A stretch of 52,959 nucleotides of DNA from Bacteroidota bacterium (GTDB lineage Bacteria > Bacteroidota > Bacteroidia > B-17B0 > Aurantibacillaceae). The notes below the pieces were generated by a model that ran no database searches, had not been told where the DNA came from, and was given only the letters and a program-made list of their open reading frames with translations. A program made the position numbers and the translations under genes. The DNA lies in NCBI GenBank assembly GCA_023251755.1, contig JAHEYF010000024.1, forward strand, positions 1-52,959, given 5' to 3'. Shown here in pieces: positions 22,800 to 31,514 of the stretch. Each line of letters opens with the position of its first letter. The stretch's first letter is position 1.

Positions 22800-24155
22800 C
22801 TAATTGTATTTTCTGAACACAGGTTTTATGGCCTTACCAACTAAATAATGCTGAATTCCTTTTTCAAGTGCCTGCCTGTATACCTTTAAAGCACTCCGGG
22901 CAGCGTCAAGGCTTTGATTTAATTCTGTATCTGTATGGGAATAGGAAAGTGCCACCCAGGGAATCAACACTCCTTTTTTTATCATTTCCTGGCTAAACAA
23001 GGTTCTGAATTCCAGGGATGCATTATTGTCTTTGTCTTTTGTAAAATAATAAGGGGAACAGGCAAAACCTCCGGCGCTAAAATAATCACTGATTCCTTCT
23101 TCAGCGGCGATGTTGTTCATGCCTTCGATTAATTTTTTTCCATAAGCCCATAAGTGATCGGTCACCTTTTTATTTTGATACACTTCTATCGTTTTAATAA
23201 AAGCGCCCAGGGAGCTCATTTCACAACCATGTGTAGTCGAAATTAAAAACACCCTTTCGGCACCTTCTTTCAAAATGCCACCCAGGTCCATTATTTCGCG
23301 TTTTCCAATCAGTGCAGCTAAGGGAAAACCATTGGCCATGCCTTTTCCAAAGGTGGCTAAATCAGGTTCAATGTCGTAAACTTTTTGAGCCCCCTGTAAA
23401 TCCCAGCGAAAACCGGTTATCATTTCATCTAAAATAAACACAGCACCGTTTTTATTGCACAGTTGTTTTACCTGGTGTAAAAAATTTTGTTGTTTGTTTT
23501 TGCAGGAAGAGCAGGCCATTTTATCTGCTATATTACATTCACAAGCTTCTGTACAAGGCGAAACAGCAGTGGCCGGCTCAAGTATAACACAGGCAATCTG
23601 ATGGGGGTAACGTGCGAACAATTCTTCCAGTGATTGAATATTGTTGTAGTGAAACTTTAAACTCAGGCTTTTATTTTCTTCAGGAATACCCTTGTCCATT
23701 GGCGTTGTTCCAATAAACCAGTCGTCGAATGTAAAGAAAGGGTGTTCGGCACAAATGGCCACATACTTGCGCCCTGTATATGCACGGGATAATTTAACAG
23801 CAGCAGTTGTTACAGTTGATCCGTTTTTAGCAAATTTCACCATATCTGCCCAGGGGAAAAGCCCGGTCATTAGTTCTGCGGCCCGAAGCTCAGTAACAGA
23901 GGCGCGGGTCAGGTTGTTCCCTTTTTTAATTTCAGCAATGGCGGCATCCGATACTTCCTCATTATCATATCCTAAAGTAACAGAACGAAGCCCCATTCCA
24001 TAATCAATAAATTTGTTTCCATCCGGGTCCCATACATAAGCACCCTTGCCTCTTTCCAGTATTGCAGGTGCATTTGAAGGGTATTGATCATCACCACGAC
24101 TATATGTATGCGCCCCACCCGGAATAAGGCTGTGTAATTTTTCGCTGTAGTTCAT
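22800..24155 (-). CDS. Class III aminotransferase / GSA-aminomutase-like enzyme with Cys-rich insertion
   Basis: 451 residues, PLP-dependent, closest to glutamate-1-semialdehyde aminomutase in layout: IPGGAHTYSRG at the start, DEMITGFR (243-250, cofactor Asp) and FGKGMANGFP with the PLP lysine 271. A segment with five cysteines (201, 205, 207, 215, 218; pattern C-x3-C-x-C-x7-C-x2-C) replaces the usual loop before the cofactor Asp and could bind a metal. It is the last gene of the Wzc/CMP-sugar operon, 23 nt after the cytidylyltransferase, so it probably aminates or isomerises a sugar or its appendage and is not the tetrapyrrole enzyme. The substrate is unknown. Confidence 0.8.
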   Translation of the reverse strand: MNYSEKLHSLIPGGAHTYSRGDDQYPSNAPAILERGKGAYVWDPDGNKFIDYGMGLRSVTLGYDNEEVSDAAIAEIKKGNNLTRASVTELRAAELMTGLFPWADMVKFAKNGSTVTTAAVKLSRAYTGRKYVAICAEHPFFTFDDWFIGTTPMDKGIPEENKSLSLKFHYNNIQSLEELFARYPHQIACVILEPATAVSPCTEACECNIADKMACSSCKNKQQNFLHQVKQLCNKNGAVFILDEMITGFRWDLQGAQKVYDIEPDLATFGKGMANGFPLAALIGKREIMDLGGILKEGAERVFLISTTHGCEMSSLGAFIKTIEVYQNKKVTDHLWAYGKKLIEGMNNIAAEEGISDYFSAGGFACSPYYFTKDKDNNASLEFRTLFSQEMIKKGVLIPWVALSYSHTDTELNQSLDAARSALKVYRQALEKGIQHYLVGKAIKPVFRKYN

Positions 24156-24178
24156 TTTATAAAATATAAATAGGACAA

Positions 24179-24895
24179 TTACTGTATTGTTCCGTTTTCC
24201 CTCGCTTTTAGAAGGCTTTCAATAACAAGAAAATCTGTGATGTCATCTATCTCAAACGATTTCCATTTGGGCATTTTAAAACCCAGTGTTTTTTCGTGGT
24301 AAAAACTTTTCCTTGTTTTCAGGCTGGCTGTTTTCGATATATACATACTTCCTTCATAAAAATAAACCTGGTCAATCTCTTGCCTGCGGTAAAAAGTAAA
24401 GGTTTTATTTTCGTAAGGGTCGAGGAAATTATTTTTTAATTTGGTAAGAAACATAGGGTGGCAGCTATCCGTTTGACTAAGGCCCACAAGGCTTTCTGCA
24501 CCGTCCGTATTTTTTAAAAGAGTATAGGCCTCAAATAAATCATCGCCGGTGCGTTGAGGCGAAGTTGGTTCAACCATAACGAGGTAATCAAATTTACCAC
24601 CTGCTGCTTCCATTGTTTCCAGGGCATGCAGCATTACATCTATGTGCCCGATATGGTCCTGTGCAAGTGCTGAAGGCCGCATAAACGGTACCTCTGCTCC
24701 AAATTGCCGGGCTACTCCCGCTATCTCTTCGCTATCGGTGCTTACAATGACCTGTGCGTTTTCAATACGCGAAGCTGCTGATTTTGCGGCTTCAATTGAC
24801 CAGACGATCAATGGTTTTCCGCAAATTTCCCTGATGTTTTTTCCAGGCAGGCCTTTGCTTCCACCACGGGCAGGTATCACAAATAAAACACTCAC
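24179..24895 (-). CDS. CMP-acidic sugar synthetase (acylneuraminate cytidylyltransferase family)
   Basis: 238 residues. The CTP-binding motif PARGGSKGLPGKN spans 8-20, followed by STDSEEI (53-59), VMVEPTSPQR and FEIDDITDFL near the C-terminus, all typical of NeuA/PseF/LegF enzymes. These transfer CMP to nonulosonic or related acids before they are added to polysaccharides. It starts 1 nt after the stop codon of the CBS-DegT aminotransferase gene, so the two are translationally linked. No nonulosonate synthase is in the window. The exact sugar is unknown. Confidence 0.85.
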   Translation of the reverse strand: MSVLFVIPARGGSKGLPGKNIREICGKPLIVWSIEAAKSAASRIENAQVIVSTDSEEIAGVARQFGAEVPFMRPSALAQDHIGHIDVMLHALETMEAAGGKFDYLVMVEPTSPQRTGDDLFEAYTLLKNTDGAESLVGLSQTDSCHPMFLTKLKNNFLDPYENKTFTFYRRQEIDQVYFYEGSMYISKTASLKTRKSFYHEKTLGFKMPKWKSFEIDDITDFLVIESLLKARENGTIQ

Positions 24896-24896
24896 A

Positions 24897-26363
24897 TTAG
24901 TTTGTTTTTAATTCTTTACTTCTCACTATGGTTTGCAATGCCTGCTTTATATTCTGTATTTCATCATCAGTTATGTTTACCGACGAAGGGAAACTGATTC
25001 CCTGTTTTGAAATAAACTTTGAATTTTCAAACGTACTTTTTGTTGGGTATTGTTTATAGGGCGGCATTTCATGTAGCGGATAAAACACCGGTCTTGTTTC
25101 AACTCCATTCTTCAGCATTTTCTCTATCAGGGAATCCCTCGACATATCTTCGTTTTTATTCAGAATAGCCGTATACAACCAATACCCGCTCTTAGCCCAG
25201 GCTTCTTCGGGAGGCAACTCAAAACATTTCAGATCAGACAGAATTGCATTGTAAGCTTTGGCTAATTTTTGTTTGCTTTCCACAAATTCATTGATTCTTT
25301 CCAATTGGGCACAACCCAGGGCTCCCTGTAAATTGGTCATTCTGTAATTAAACCCAACGTATTCGTGCCAGTACTTTTTTTGTTTACTCATGCCGTGGTC
25401 GCGCAGCACAACAGCCTTTTCGTATGCTTCCTGAGTTTTAAAAAACACCATCCCCCCTTCTCCGGTAGTAATTGTTTTATTTCCAAAAAAACTATAGGTG
25501 GATGAATCCCCGTGATACCCCACATGTTTTCCCTTGTAATGAGAACCTATTGCTTCCGCACAATCTTCTACCACCAATAAATTATGTTGCTCAGCAATTT
25601 GCATAATTTCATCCATGTGACAAGGGTGCCCGTACAAATGAACCGGCATAATAGCTTTGGTGCGGGGTGTAATATTTTTTATTATATCGTCTACACTTAT
25701 AGTCCATGTTACACGGTCAACATCTACAACAACGGGTGTAGCACCGGTATATATTATTGCATTAATTGAAGCTGCAAAGGTAAGGTCCGGTACAATTACT
25801 TCATCTCCCGGTCCGATGTCCAAAGCTGCTAAAGCAAGGTGCAATGCAACTGTACCATTACTAACGGCAACAGCGTATTTGGCCCCGCAATAGTCTGCAA
25901 ATTCCTTTTCAAATCTTTTCACATAAGCTCCCTGCGAAGATATCCAGCCTGTTTTTATGCAATCCGATAAATAAGCCAATTCATTTCCATTTAACAAAGG
26001 TTGCATAATCGGTGTTCTGTGCAATCTCGAAAAACAGGCGTAATCAACCGGTATATTGTTATCATCAACCAATGGAATATGCCTTATTACATTGGTTAAA
26101 CTTTCCTGAATAATATTTTGAGGGGTATTTATATTTAAAAACACAAAAGCGGTGTTCATTACTTTTGCTATAAGAGAATCCAGTGTTGCCCCCTTTATCA
26201 TTAGGTTACGAATATCCCCGTCCGTTAATACTCCTGCTAATTTACCATCGTCATCCACAACAAAACATACACCCTGTGTATTTTCATTGATTACAATAAG
26301 TGCTTCCTTTAAAGTTAATTTTTGATTAACCAGTAATTCCGATATATCAGGTAAATGACTCAT
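24897..26363 (-). CDS. DegT/DnrJ-type sugar aminotransferase with N-terminal CBS pair
   Basis: 488 residues. Residues 1-115 form a CBS-domain pair (VVDDDGKLAGVLTDGDIRNL is a standard CBS strand-helix), which normally binds an adenosine nucleotide. Residues 125-488 form a PLP sugar aminotransferase with SNGTVALHLAL (168-178), VEDCAEAIGSHYKG (cofactor Asp267) and SFFGNKTITTGEGGM (PLP Lys296). The enzyme would add an amino group to an NDP-keto-sugar for cell-surface glycans, and the CBS pair suggests adenylate control. It is the second gene of the operon, 11 nt after the Wzc-like gene. Confidence 0.87.
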   Translation of the reverse strand: MSHLPDISELLVNQKLTLKEALIVINENTQGVCFVVDDDGKLAGVLTDGDIRNLMIKGATLDSLIAKVMNTAFVFLNINTPQNIIQESLTNVIRHIPLVDDNNIPVDYACFSRLHRTPIMQPLLNGNELAYLSDCIKTGWISSQGAYVKRFEKEFADYCGAKYAVAVSNGTVALHLALAALDIGPGDEVIVPDLTFAASINAIIYTGATPVVVDVDRVTWTISVDDIIKNITPRTKAIMPVHLYGHPCHMDEIMQIAEQHNLLVVEDCAEAIGSHYKGKHVGYHGDSSTYSFFGNKTITTGEGGMVFFKTQEAYEKAVVLRDHGMSKQKKYWHEYVGFNYRMTNLQGALGCAQLERINEFVESKQKLAKAYNAILSDLKCFELPPEEAWAKSGYWLYTAILNKNEDMSRDSLIEKMLKNGVETRPVFYPLHEMPPYKQYPTKSTFENSKFISKQGISFPSSVNITDDEIQNIKQALQTIVRSKELKTN

Positions 26364-26374
26364 TCTTTTTTGTA

Positions 26375-28762
26375 TTAACTTTTTCTTTTATATCCTCCAC
26401 CATACACATAACCACCATATTCGTAACCATAACCGTAGCCATAGCCGTATTTATTGTAATAGCTGACCTTGGTTCGCCTTACTCCGTTTATGACATACGC
26501 AAAGTGCTGAATCCTGTTATTTTCAATTAATTCGTTGATAATGGTTAAAATCCGTTTGTTGGCCGTTTTAACGTTTAATACAAACAGGGATATATCGCTG
26601 TATTGCATTAAATAAAATGCGTCTGAAATTAATCCTGCCGGCGGGGTATCAATAATTACATAATCGAAATGGTTTTTCCCATACTCAATAATTTCCCTCA
26701 GTTCATTTGATAAAATCATTTCAGAAGGGTTGGGCGGAATAGGGCCGGATAACATGACATATAAATTTTCGATCCGGGTTGCTTTAATACTTTCAGAAAT
26801 GGTGGTGCTTCCTATTACCACTGTACTGATTCCTATATCTGCTTCCATTTCCAATGCCTTTTGAACCCTGGGCTTGTGAAGGTCCAATTCAAGCACCAGT
26901 GTTTTTTTACCCGCCTTGGCCAAGATACCTGCAAGGTTAATGGAGCAAAATGTTTTGCCTTCGCCCGGGCCATTGGAAGTAATCAGTATAACTTTTGAAC
27001 CTTTGTTTACATTCAGGTATTGCAGATTTGTTCTTAAAGACCTGAAGCTTTCTGCTATTCTCGACCTTGAATCAGAATCAACAATTAAGCCAATAGGAGA
27101 TATTTTTTTCACCCAGGGCAAATCTCCCAAAACCGGAAATTTGGTATTTTCCTTAAGTTCATCAATAGTTTGTATGGTCGTGAAGAATACAACCTTAATA
27201 ATAATTAAGATTAAACTCACCGCTAAACCCACAAATGAAAATGTGGTTAACAACTTGTTTTTATCCGGCCACACCACACCTGTCGACCGTGGTGCTTCAA
27301 TTACTTTTGTTTCGGGGGCAATAGTGGCCCTGGCAATGAATGTAGTTGCTCTTTTCTCTAAAAGAAAAGTATATAAATTTTCATTTACGCTTACTTTTCT
27401 TTGAATCCCCAGTAATTCCCTTTGTTTTTGCGGGATGGTCTGAATATCGCTAACATAATTGCTTATTTCCTGGTTAATATTTTCGATTATTTTTTTTGTT
27501 GCATTTCTTGAATTATTAATATAAACCAACAGGTTTTTCTTTGTTTTTTTAATGGTGTTTTCTATTTCCTGAATATGGAAATTCTGAGCCGTAGCCACAT
27601 TGGATTGTTCATTGTATTTAATTTGCAACTGATAAAGCTCAGTGGCCTCTTTTACCAAAAACTGATCTCCCTGAGCGATGTAAACAGAAGGTGGTAAAAA
27701 CTGGGGGTCCTTGTCTTCAATAATATATTTTTCCAGGTCATTTAATGCTTCAATCTGGAGGGTAAGCTGGGTTTTTTGCTGATCGTAACTGCTTAATTTT
27801 GCAAAATAATCCGCCTCTTCTTTCGTCAGGTCAAGAATCCTTTTTTGACTTTTGTAGTTCTGCATGGTATCTTCAATACTCTTTAAAACAGAAGATACTT
27901 CATGCATTTGTTTATCAATAAAGTCAAGGGTTCTTTTATTAATATCAAAACGGGATTCGACTGTGTTCTGCATATACAAAACAGACAAGGTATCTAAAAA
28001 CAACTTGGCCCTTTCCGGTACAATGTCCTGGTAAGATATTTCGAGGATATTCGTAAAATCAGGATTTTCAATATTCATTCCGCTTTGAAACTGTGATACC
28101 AAACCGTCAATAGAATGTATCTCAATCAGGTACTGAATTTGGTTCAGGTCCGCAATTGCTTCTTTAGAAATTGCAGTGGATTTTGTAACCAATAAGTTAA
28201 AATCCAGGTCAATAAATTCGGTGTTAAATTTTCCTACTTTTGTTTGTTCTATACCTTCGTTCAAATAACGCAATTCATACCTATTGGTGTCCAGTACTTT
28301 AAAATAAATCTTTTTGTTGTACAGGGCCGGATTCACACTGTTCACATTAATTTCAAAGGGGGTTCCTGAAAACTGTTCAGTTGTACGCACCCTGCCCACT
28401 ATAAAATACGAAACCTGCAACCTGTCTTTTAGTTTATTGACAGCTCTTTTTACCAGGTCATACGACTTTATAACCTGCATTTCAGTAGTATTGTCTACAA
28501 AAGCACTATATTTATCTCCTCCTCCTCCTCCGCTCCCCATTTCATTAATAACATTTTGTCGATAATAAAGGCTGTTATTTCTTAACATTATCTGGGTGGA
28601 AACCTTGTAAATATTTGTAAGTCTGTACGTGTAAAAATACCCCAGGACATAAAAAATTAAAATGAAAATGGGCGGGATGTACCAATTCCTGTATATTATA
28701 CGCCACAATACCTTCAGGTCATTTATGTCAATTATTGCCGTATTCTTTTTTGTTCCTTCCAA
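26375..28762 (-). CDS. Wzc-like polysaccharide co-polymerase and tyrosine autokinase
   Basis: 795 residues. It has the first membrane helix (28-46), a large periplasmic Wzz-type part with coiled coil (about 280-460), the second helix (506-528) and a cytoplasmic BY-kinase domain. The kinase has Walker A NGPGEGKT (597-604), Walker A' VLELDLHKP (623-631) and Walker B VIIDTPP (702-708). The C-terminal tail (768-791) has alternating Gly-Tyr, about ten tyrosines, the autophosphorylation cluster. Such proteins set chain length and drive export of capsule or exopolysaccharide. It heads the four-gene minus-strand operon. Confidence 0.92.
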   Translation of the reverse strand: MEGTKKNTAIIDINDLKVLWRIIYRNWYIPPIFILIFYVLGYFYTYRLTNIYKVSTQIMLRNNSLYYRQNVINEMGSGGGGGDKYSAFVDNTTEMQVIKSYDLVKRAVNKLKDRLQVSYFIVGRVRTTEQFSGTPFEINVNSVNPALYNKKIYFKVLDTNRYELRYLNEGIEQTKVGKFNTEFIDLDFNLLVTKSTAISKEAIADLNQIQYLIEIHSIDGLVSQFQSGMNIENPDFTNILEISYQDIVPERAKLFLDTLSVLYMQNTVESRFDINKRTLDFIDKQMHEVSSVLKSIEDTMQNYKSQKRILDLTKEEADYFAKLSSYDQQKTQLTLQIEALNDLEKYIIEDKDPQFLPPSVYIAQGDQFLVKEATELYQLQIKYNEQSNVATAQNFHIQEIENTIKKTKKNLLVYINNSRNATKKIIENINQEISNYVSDIQTIPQKQRELLGIQRKVSVNENLYTFLLEKRATTFIARATIAPETKVIEAPRSTGVVWPDKNKLLTTFSFVGLAVSLILIIIKVVFFTTIQTIDELKENTKFPVLGDLPWVKKISPIGLIVDSDSRSRIAESFRSLRTNLQYLNVNKGSKVILITSNGPGEGKTFCSINLAGILAKAGKKTLVLELDLHKPRVQKALEMEADIGISTVVIGSTTISESIKATRIENLYVMLSGPIPPNPSEMILSNELREIIEYGKNHFDYVIIDTPPAGLISDAFYLMQYSDISLFVLNVKTANKRILTIINELIENNRIQHFAYVINGVRRTKVSYYNKYGYGYGYGYEYGGYVYGGGYKRKS

Positions 28763-28788
28763 AATCGATCAATTTTTTTATTGAACTA

Positions 28789-28796
28789 CAAAACTA
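28789..28796 (-). promoter_or_regulatory. -7 element of the Wzc operon
   Basis: TAGTTTTG on the minus strand fits TAnnTTTG, about 27 nt before the ATG. It lies back to back with the promoter of the PID-CTERM gene, so both units start from one short spacer. Confidence 0.5.
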
Positions 28797-28852
28797 TGAA
28801 TTTTCTTGAATTATATTCGTCGATTAATTCCAATTATCTGCTTTTTAAGTCC

Positions 28853-28860
28853 TACTTTTG
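28853..28860 (+). promoter_or_regulatory. -7 element of the PID-CTERM/exosortase unit
   Basis: TACTTTTG fits TAnnTTTG and lies 14 nt before the ATG at 28875. The -33 region is AT-rich without a clear TTTG. Confidence 0.5.
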
Positions 28861-28874
28861 CTGTAAGGTTTGCC

Positions 28875-29096
28875 ATGAAGAAGCTGATAGCCGCACTTTT
28901 GATCTATTTTACTGCTTCCGTTTATAACAATTTATACGCAGCAGGAAGTCCACCACCACCACCCGGAGGAGGAGGAGGCCCACCGTGCTGGCCCCCCGGA
29001 ACCTGTATCCCCATTGATGGTGGAGTGGTTTTTTTAGGATTGGCCGGGCTTGTTTATGCTTATAAAAAATTTCAGGACCTGAAAAAGAAATGCTAA
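28875..29096 (+). CDS. Tiny PID-CTERM protein (exosortase substrate)
   Basis: 73 residues from the ATG at 28875, which directly begins a signal peptide (MKKLIAALLIYFTASVYNNLYA). An upstream in-frame ATG at 28806 would precede the promoter. After cleavage comes a run of Pro and Gly with two cysteines (38, 44) and then the sorting tail: PID (46-48), GG, a hydrophobic helix (51-64) and a basic end. This is the tripartite pattern of the Bacteroidota PID-CTERM sorting signal. The mature product would be only about 25 residues, mostly proline, glycine and cysteine. The exosortase gene follows. Surface anchoring or processing is inferred. Confidence 0.85.
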   Translation: MKKLIAALLIYFTASVYNNLYAAGSPPPPPGGGGGPPCWPPGTCIPIDGGVVFLGLAGLVYAYKKFQDLKKKC

Positions 29097-29123
29097 TTAT
29101 TTATACATTTATAAGACCTTAGG

Positions 29124-29152
29124 CCCACATTGAGTATGTGGGTTTTGTTTTT
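29124..29152 (+). terminator. Intrinsic terminator between the PID-CTERM and exosortase genes
   Basis: CCCACAT (29124-29130), loop TGAGT, ATGTGGG (29136-29142), then T4 G T6. It overlaps the earliest possible start (TTG at 29130) of the exosortase frame, which is one reason to place that start at 29154. Confidence 0.75.
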
Positions 29153-29153
29153 T

Positions 29154-29696
29154 ATGCCCGAAAAACTATTCTATAAAAATACCATTACACGTTTTTTCAT
29201 AAGCGCCGCTGCTCTTTACTTTTTGTGGTTTATACTCTACAACTTTGTAATAAAACCCTATACCCTCCTGGATGAAAAAGTAATTAAAAACATTATTCAA
29301 CTCAGTGCTTCAGTGCTTTCATTGTTCAACCAAAACATTTATTCTTCTTCTGCAAACATAGATGTTCAAATGATAGGTATAGATGGTGCGCACCCGGTTT
29401 GGATTGGTGAGCCCTGCAACGCTGTTACCATCATGGCTTTGTTTTCCATTTTTATTGTTTCGTTTCCGGGAGCTGTAAAAAACAAGTGGTGGTTCATCCC
29501 TTCCGGTATTTTGATTATACACTTTGTAAACGTAATGCGTGTTTGTGCATTGGCCCTTATTCAGTACAGGGCTCCCGAATACCTTGACTTTAACCACAAT
29601 TACACTTTTACAATTATTGTATACGCCTGTGTTTTTGGTTTGTGGATGTTGTGGGTCAACCGTTTTTCAAAAATTAAGGATGGCCAAACGAAGTAA
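29154..29696 (+). CDS. Exosortase/archaeosortase family transpeptidase
   Basis: 180 residues with about five membrane helices. The catalytic residues of exosortases are present: Cys88 in IGEPCNAV, Arg129 in FVNVMRVCAL, and His148 in FNHNYTF. Exosortases cleave a PEP- or PID-type C-terminal tail and probably join the protein to a surface carrier. The small size and the PID-CTERM neighbour point to one of the Bacteroidota subtypes (XrtX- or XrtF-like). I place the start at the ATG at 29154 because in-frame starts at 29130 and 29136 lie in a terminator stem. It overlaps the next gene by 17 nt. Confidence 0.87.
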   Translation: MPEKLFYKNTITRFFISAAALYFLWFILYNFVIKPYTLLDEKVIKNIIQLSASVLSLFNQNIYSSSANIDVQMIGIDGAHPVWIGEPCNAVTIMALFSIFIVSFPGAVKNKWWFIPSGILIIHFVNVMRVCALALIQYRAPEYLDFNHNYTFTIIVYACVFGLWMLWVNRFSKIKDGQTK

Positions 29697-30153
29697 AATT
29701 CAAATTTCCCTGCTTGTTGCCATTTTAGTGTTAATGGGTTTTTTTCGTGAATTCATGTTTAAAAACATCAATGTATTGTTGTTCAACTCTCTGCACAAAC
29801 GTGATTACAAAGTGCCGTCTTTCTTTGATTTTATGCAGCATTGGTCGTATTACAGCCTGTATACTTTTAAATGGGTCTTAACATTTTTGTTTTGCAGCCT
29901 CTTCTTCTGGAACCAGTGGCTATTGCTTAAAAAGATATTTGGCGAAAAAAATATCAGGATTTGGTTGATATATTTTTATTTAATTCTACTTTTACTTTCT
30001 ATTTTTGCGTTCGCAACAGGCTACTTAATTCACAACCCTGAAGAAGGTTATCTGTTTAGCCGGAAATTTATGGGACTATTACAATCACCGGTTCCGGTAA
30101 TGTTTTTGATCCCGGTAGGTATATTAAAACTTAAATTAGAAAAAAGACAATGA
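29680..30153 (+). CDS. Exosortase-associated membrane protein
   Basis: 157 residues, about four membrane helices, with [16 protein letters not shown] near the start, then [18 protein letters not shown]. These features resemble the small membrane protein encoded next to exosortases in Bacteroidota. The ATG at 29680 was chosen over one at 29539, which would read through the exosortase gene in another frame. It overlaps the exosortase gene by 17 nt and glyA by 4 nt, so all three are tightly coupled. The function is unknown. Confidence 0.72.
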   Translation: MAKRSKIQISLLVAILVLMGFFREFMFKNINVLLFNSLHKRDYKVPSFFDFMQHWSYYSLYTFKWVLTFLFCSLFFWNQWLLLKKIFGEKNIRIWLIYFYLILLLLSIFAFATGYLIHNPEEGYLFSRKFMGLLQSPVPVMFLIPVGILKLKLEKRQ

Positions 30154-31424
30154 AAAAAGACACTGCTATCTTTAAACTGATCAAAGACGAACAAAACCGT
30201 CAAACCCGCGGAATTGAACTGATTGCTTCCGAAAACTATGTAAGCGACCAGGTGATGAAAGCCATGGGATCGGTATTAACCAATAAGTACGCCGAAGGCC
30301 TTCCGGGTAAACGGTATTATGGTGGTTGCGAAGTGGTTGATCAGGTTGAACAAATAGCCATAGACAGGGCAAAGGAATTGTTTGGGGCAGCCTGGGTAAA
30401 TGTACAACCCCACTCGGGCGCACAAGCCAATGCAGCTGTGATGCTGGGCTGTTTAAAACCCGGAGATACTATTTTAGGTTTTGACCTTTCGCACGGTGGA
30501 CATCTTACACACGGCTCACCGGTTAATTTTAGTGGTAAATTATACCGGGCTACTTTTTATGGTGTAGAAGAAAAAACCGGGAAAATAAATTACGATACTG
30601 TTGAAGCCACGGCAAAAAAAGAAAAACCGAAAATGCTTATTTGCGGAGCTTCTGCTTATTCGCGCGACTGGGATTATAAACGCTTAAGGGAAATTGCTGA
30701 TTCAGTTGGCGCTTTGTTACTGGCTGATATTTCGCACCCATCCGGACTTATTGCCAAAGGTATTTTAAACGATCCTTTGCCGCATTGTCATATTGTTACC
30801 ACCACCACACACAAAACCCTGCGCGGGCCACGTGGAGGAATGATTATGATGGGAAAAGACTTCTTAAATCCTTGGGGAGAAAAAACCTTAAAAGGTGAAG
30901 TTAAAATGATGAGCGCTGTGCTTGATGCAGCTGTGTTCCCAGGTACACAAGGAGGCCCGCTGGAACATGTTATCGCTGCAAAAGCCGTCTCTTATGGCGA
31001 AGCCTTGTCGGATGAATACATGCATTATTGTGTGCAGGTAATTAAAAATGCCCAGACTTTAGCCAAAGCTTTGGTTGGTAAAGGCTATAAAATTATTTCA
31101 GGAGGCACAGACAACCATTGTATGCTGATTGATTTACGCAATAAAAAAATTACCGGTAAGGAAGCGGAGAAAGCACTTGGCGAAGCAGACATTACAGTGA
31201 ACAAAAACATGGTTCCTTTTGATGATAAATCCCCTTTTGTTACTTCAGGCATCCGCATTGGCTCTCCAGCCATTACTTCGCGTGGTTTAGCAGAAAAAGA
31301 CTGCGTTAAAATAGTAGACCTGATTGATGCAGCCCTTATGAATAAAGACAATGCTAAGGAATTAGCAAAAATCAAAAAGAAAGTAAATACAATGATGGAA
31401 AAATATCCATTGTTTGCACAATAA
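30150..31424 (+). CDS. glyA: Serine hydroxymethyltransferase
   Basis: 424 residues. It converts serine and tetrahydrofolate to glycine and methylene-tetrahydrofolate. [30 protein letters not shown] (21-50), PHSGAQAN (88-95), and [14 protein letters not shown] with the PLP Lys222 are diagnostic. Its ATG overlaps the stop codon of the exosortase-associated gene (ATGA at 30150-30153), an odd partner for a core metabolic gene, so translation of glyA is coupled to the sorting locus. A heptamer array starts 7 nt after its stop codon. Confidence 0.97.
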   Translation: MKKDTAIFKLIKDEQNRQTRGIELIASENYVSDQVMKAMGSVLTNKYAEGLPGKRYYGGCEVVDQVEQIAIDRAKELFGAAWVNVQPHSGAQANAAVMLGCLKPGDTILGFDLSHGGHLTHGSPVNFSGKLYRATFYGVEEKTGKINYDTVEATAKKEKPKMLICGASAYSRDWDYKRLREIADSVGALLLADISHPSGLIAKGILNDPLPHCHIVTTTTHKTLRGPRGGMIMMGKDFLNPWGEKTLKGEVKMMSAVLDAAVFPGTQGGPLEHVIAAKAVSYGEALSDEYMHYCVQVIKNAQTLAKALVGKGYKIISGGTDNHCMLIDLRNKKITGKEAEKALGEADITVNKNMVPFDDKSPFVTSGIRIGSPAITSRGLAEKDCVKIVDLIDAALMNKDNAKELAKIKKKVNTMMEKYPLFAQ

Positions 31425-31428
31425 GCAT

Positions 31429-31502
31429 TGGGTAGCAGGTAGTAAGTAGTTGGTAGCAGGTAATCTAACAACTTACGACCTACGACTTACTACCTGCTAC
31501 TA
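31429..31502. repeat. 7-nt periodic inverted array (GGTAGCA family), after glyA
   Basis: GGTAGCA, GGTAGTA, AGTAGTT, GGTAGCA and GGTAATC, then AACTTAC, GACCTAC, GACTTAC, TACCTGC and TACTAAT. The two arms are nearly equal and separated by only a few nt, one of the cleanest hairpins in the set. Confidence 0.9.
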
Positions 31503-31514
31503 ATTTAAAACACT

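Noticed and set aside
26916..27404. 162-codon plus-strand frame opposite the Wzc-like gene
   Set aside because: Lies fully inside the kinase gene; composition is that of its complement.
29130..29153. Upstream TTG/ATG starts for the exosortase
   Set aside because: They lie in the stem and T run of a terminator; the ATG at 29154 is better placed.
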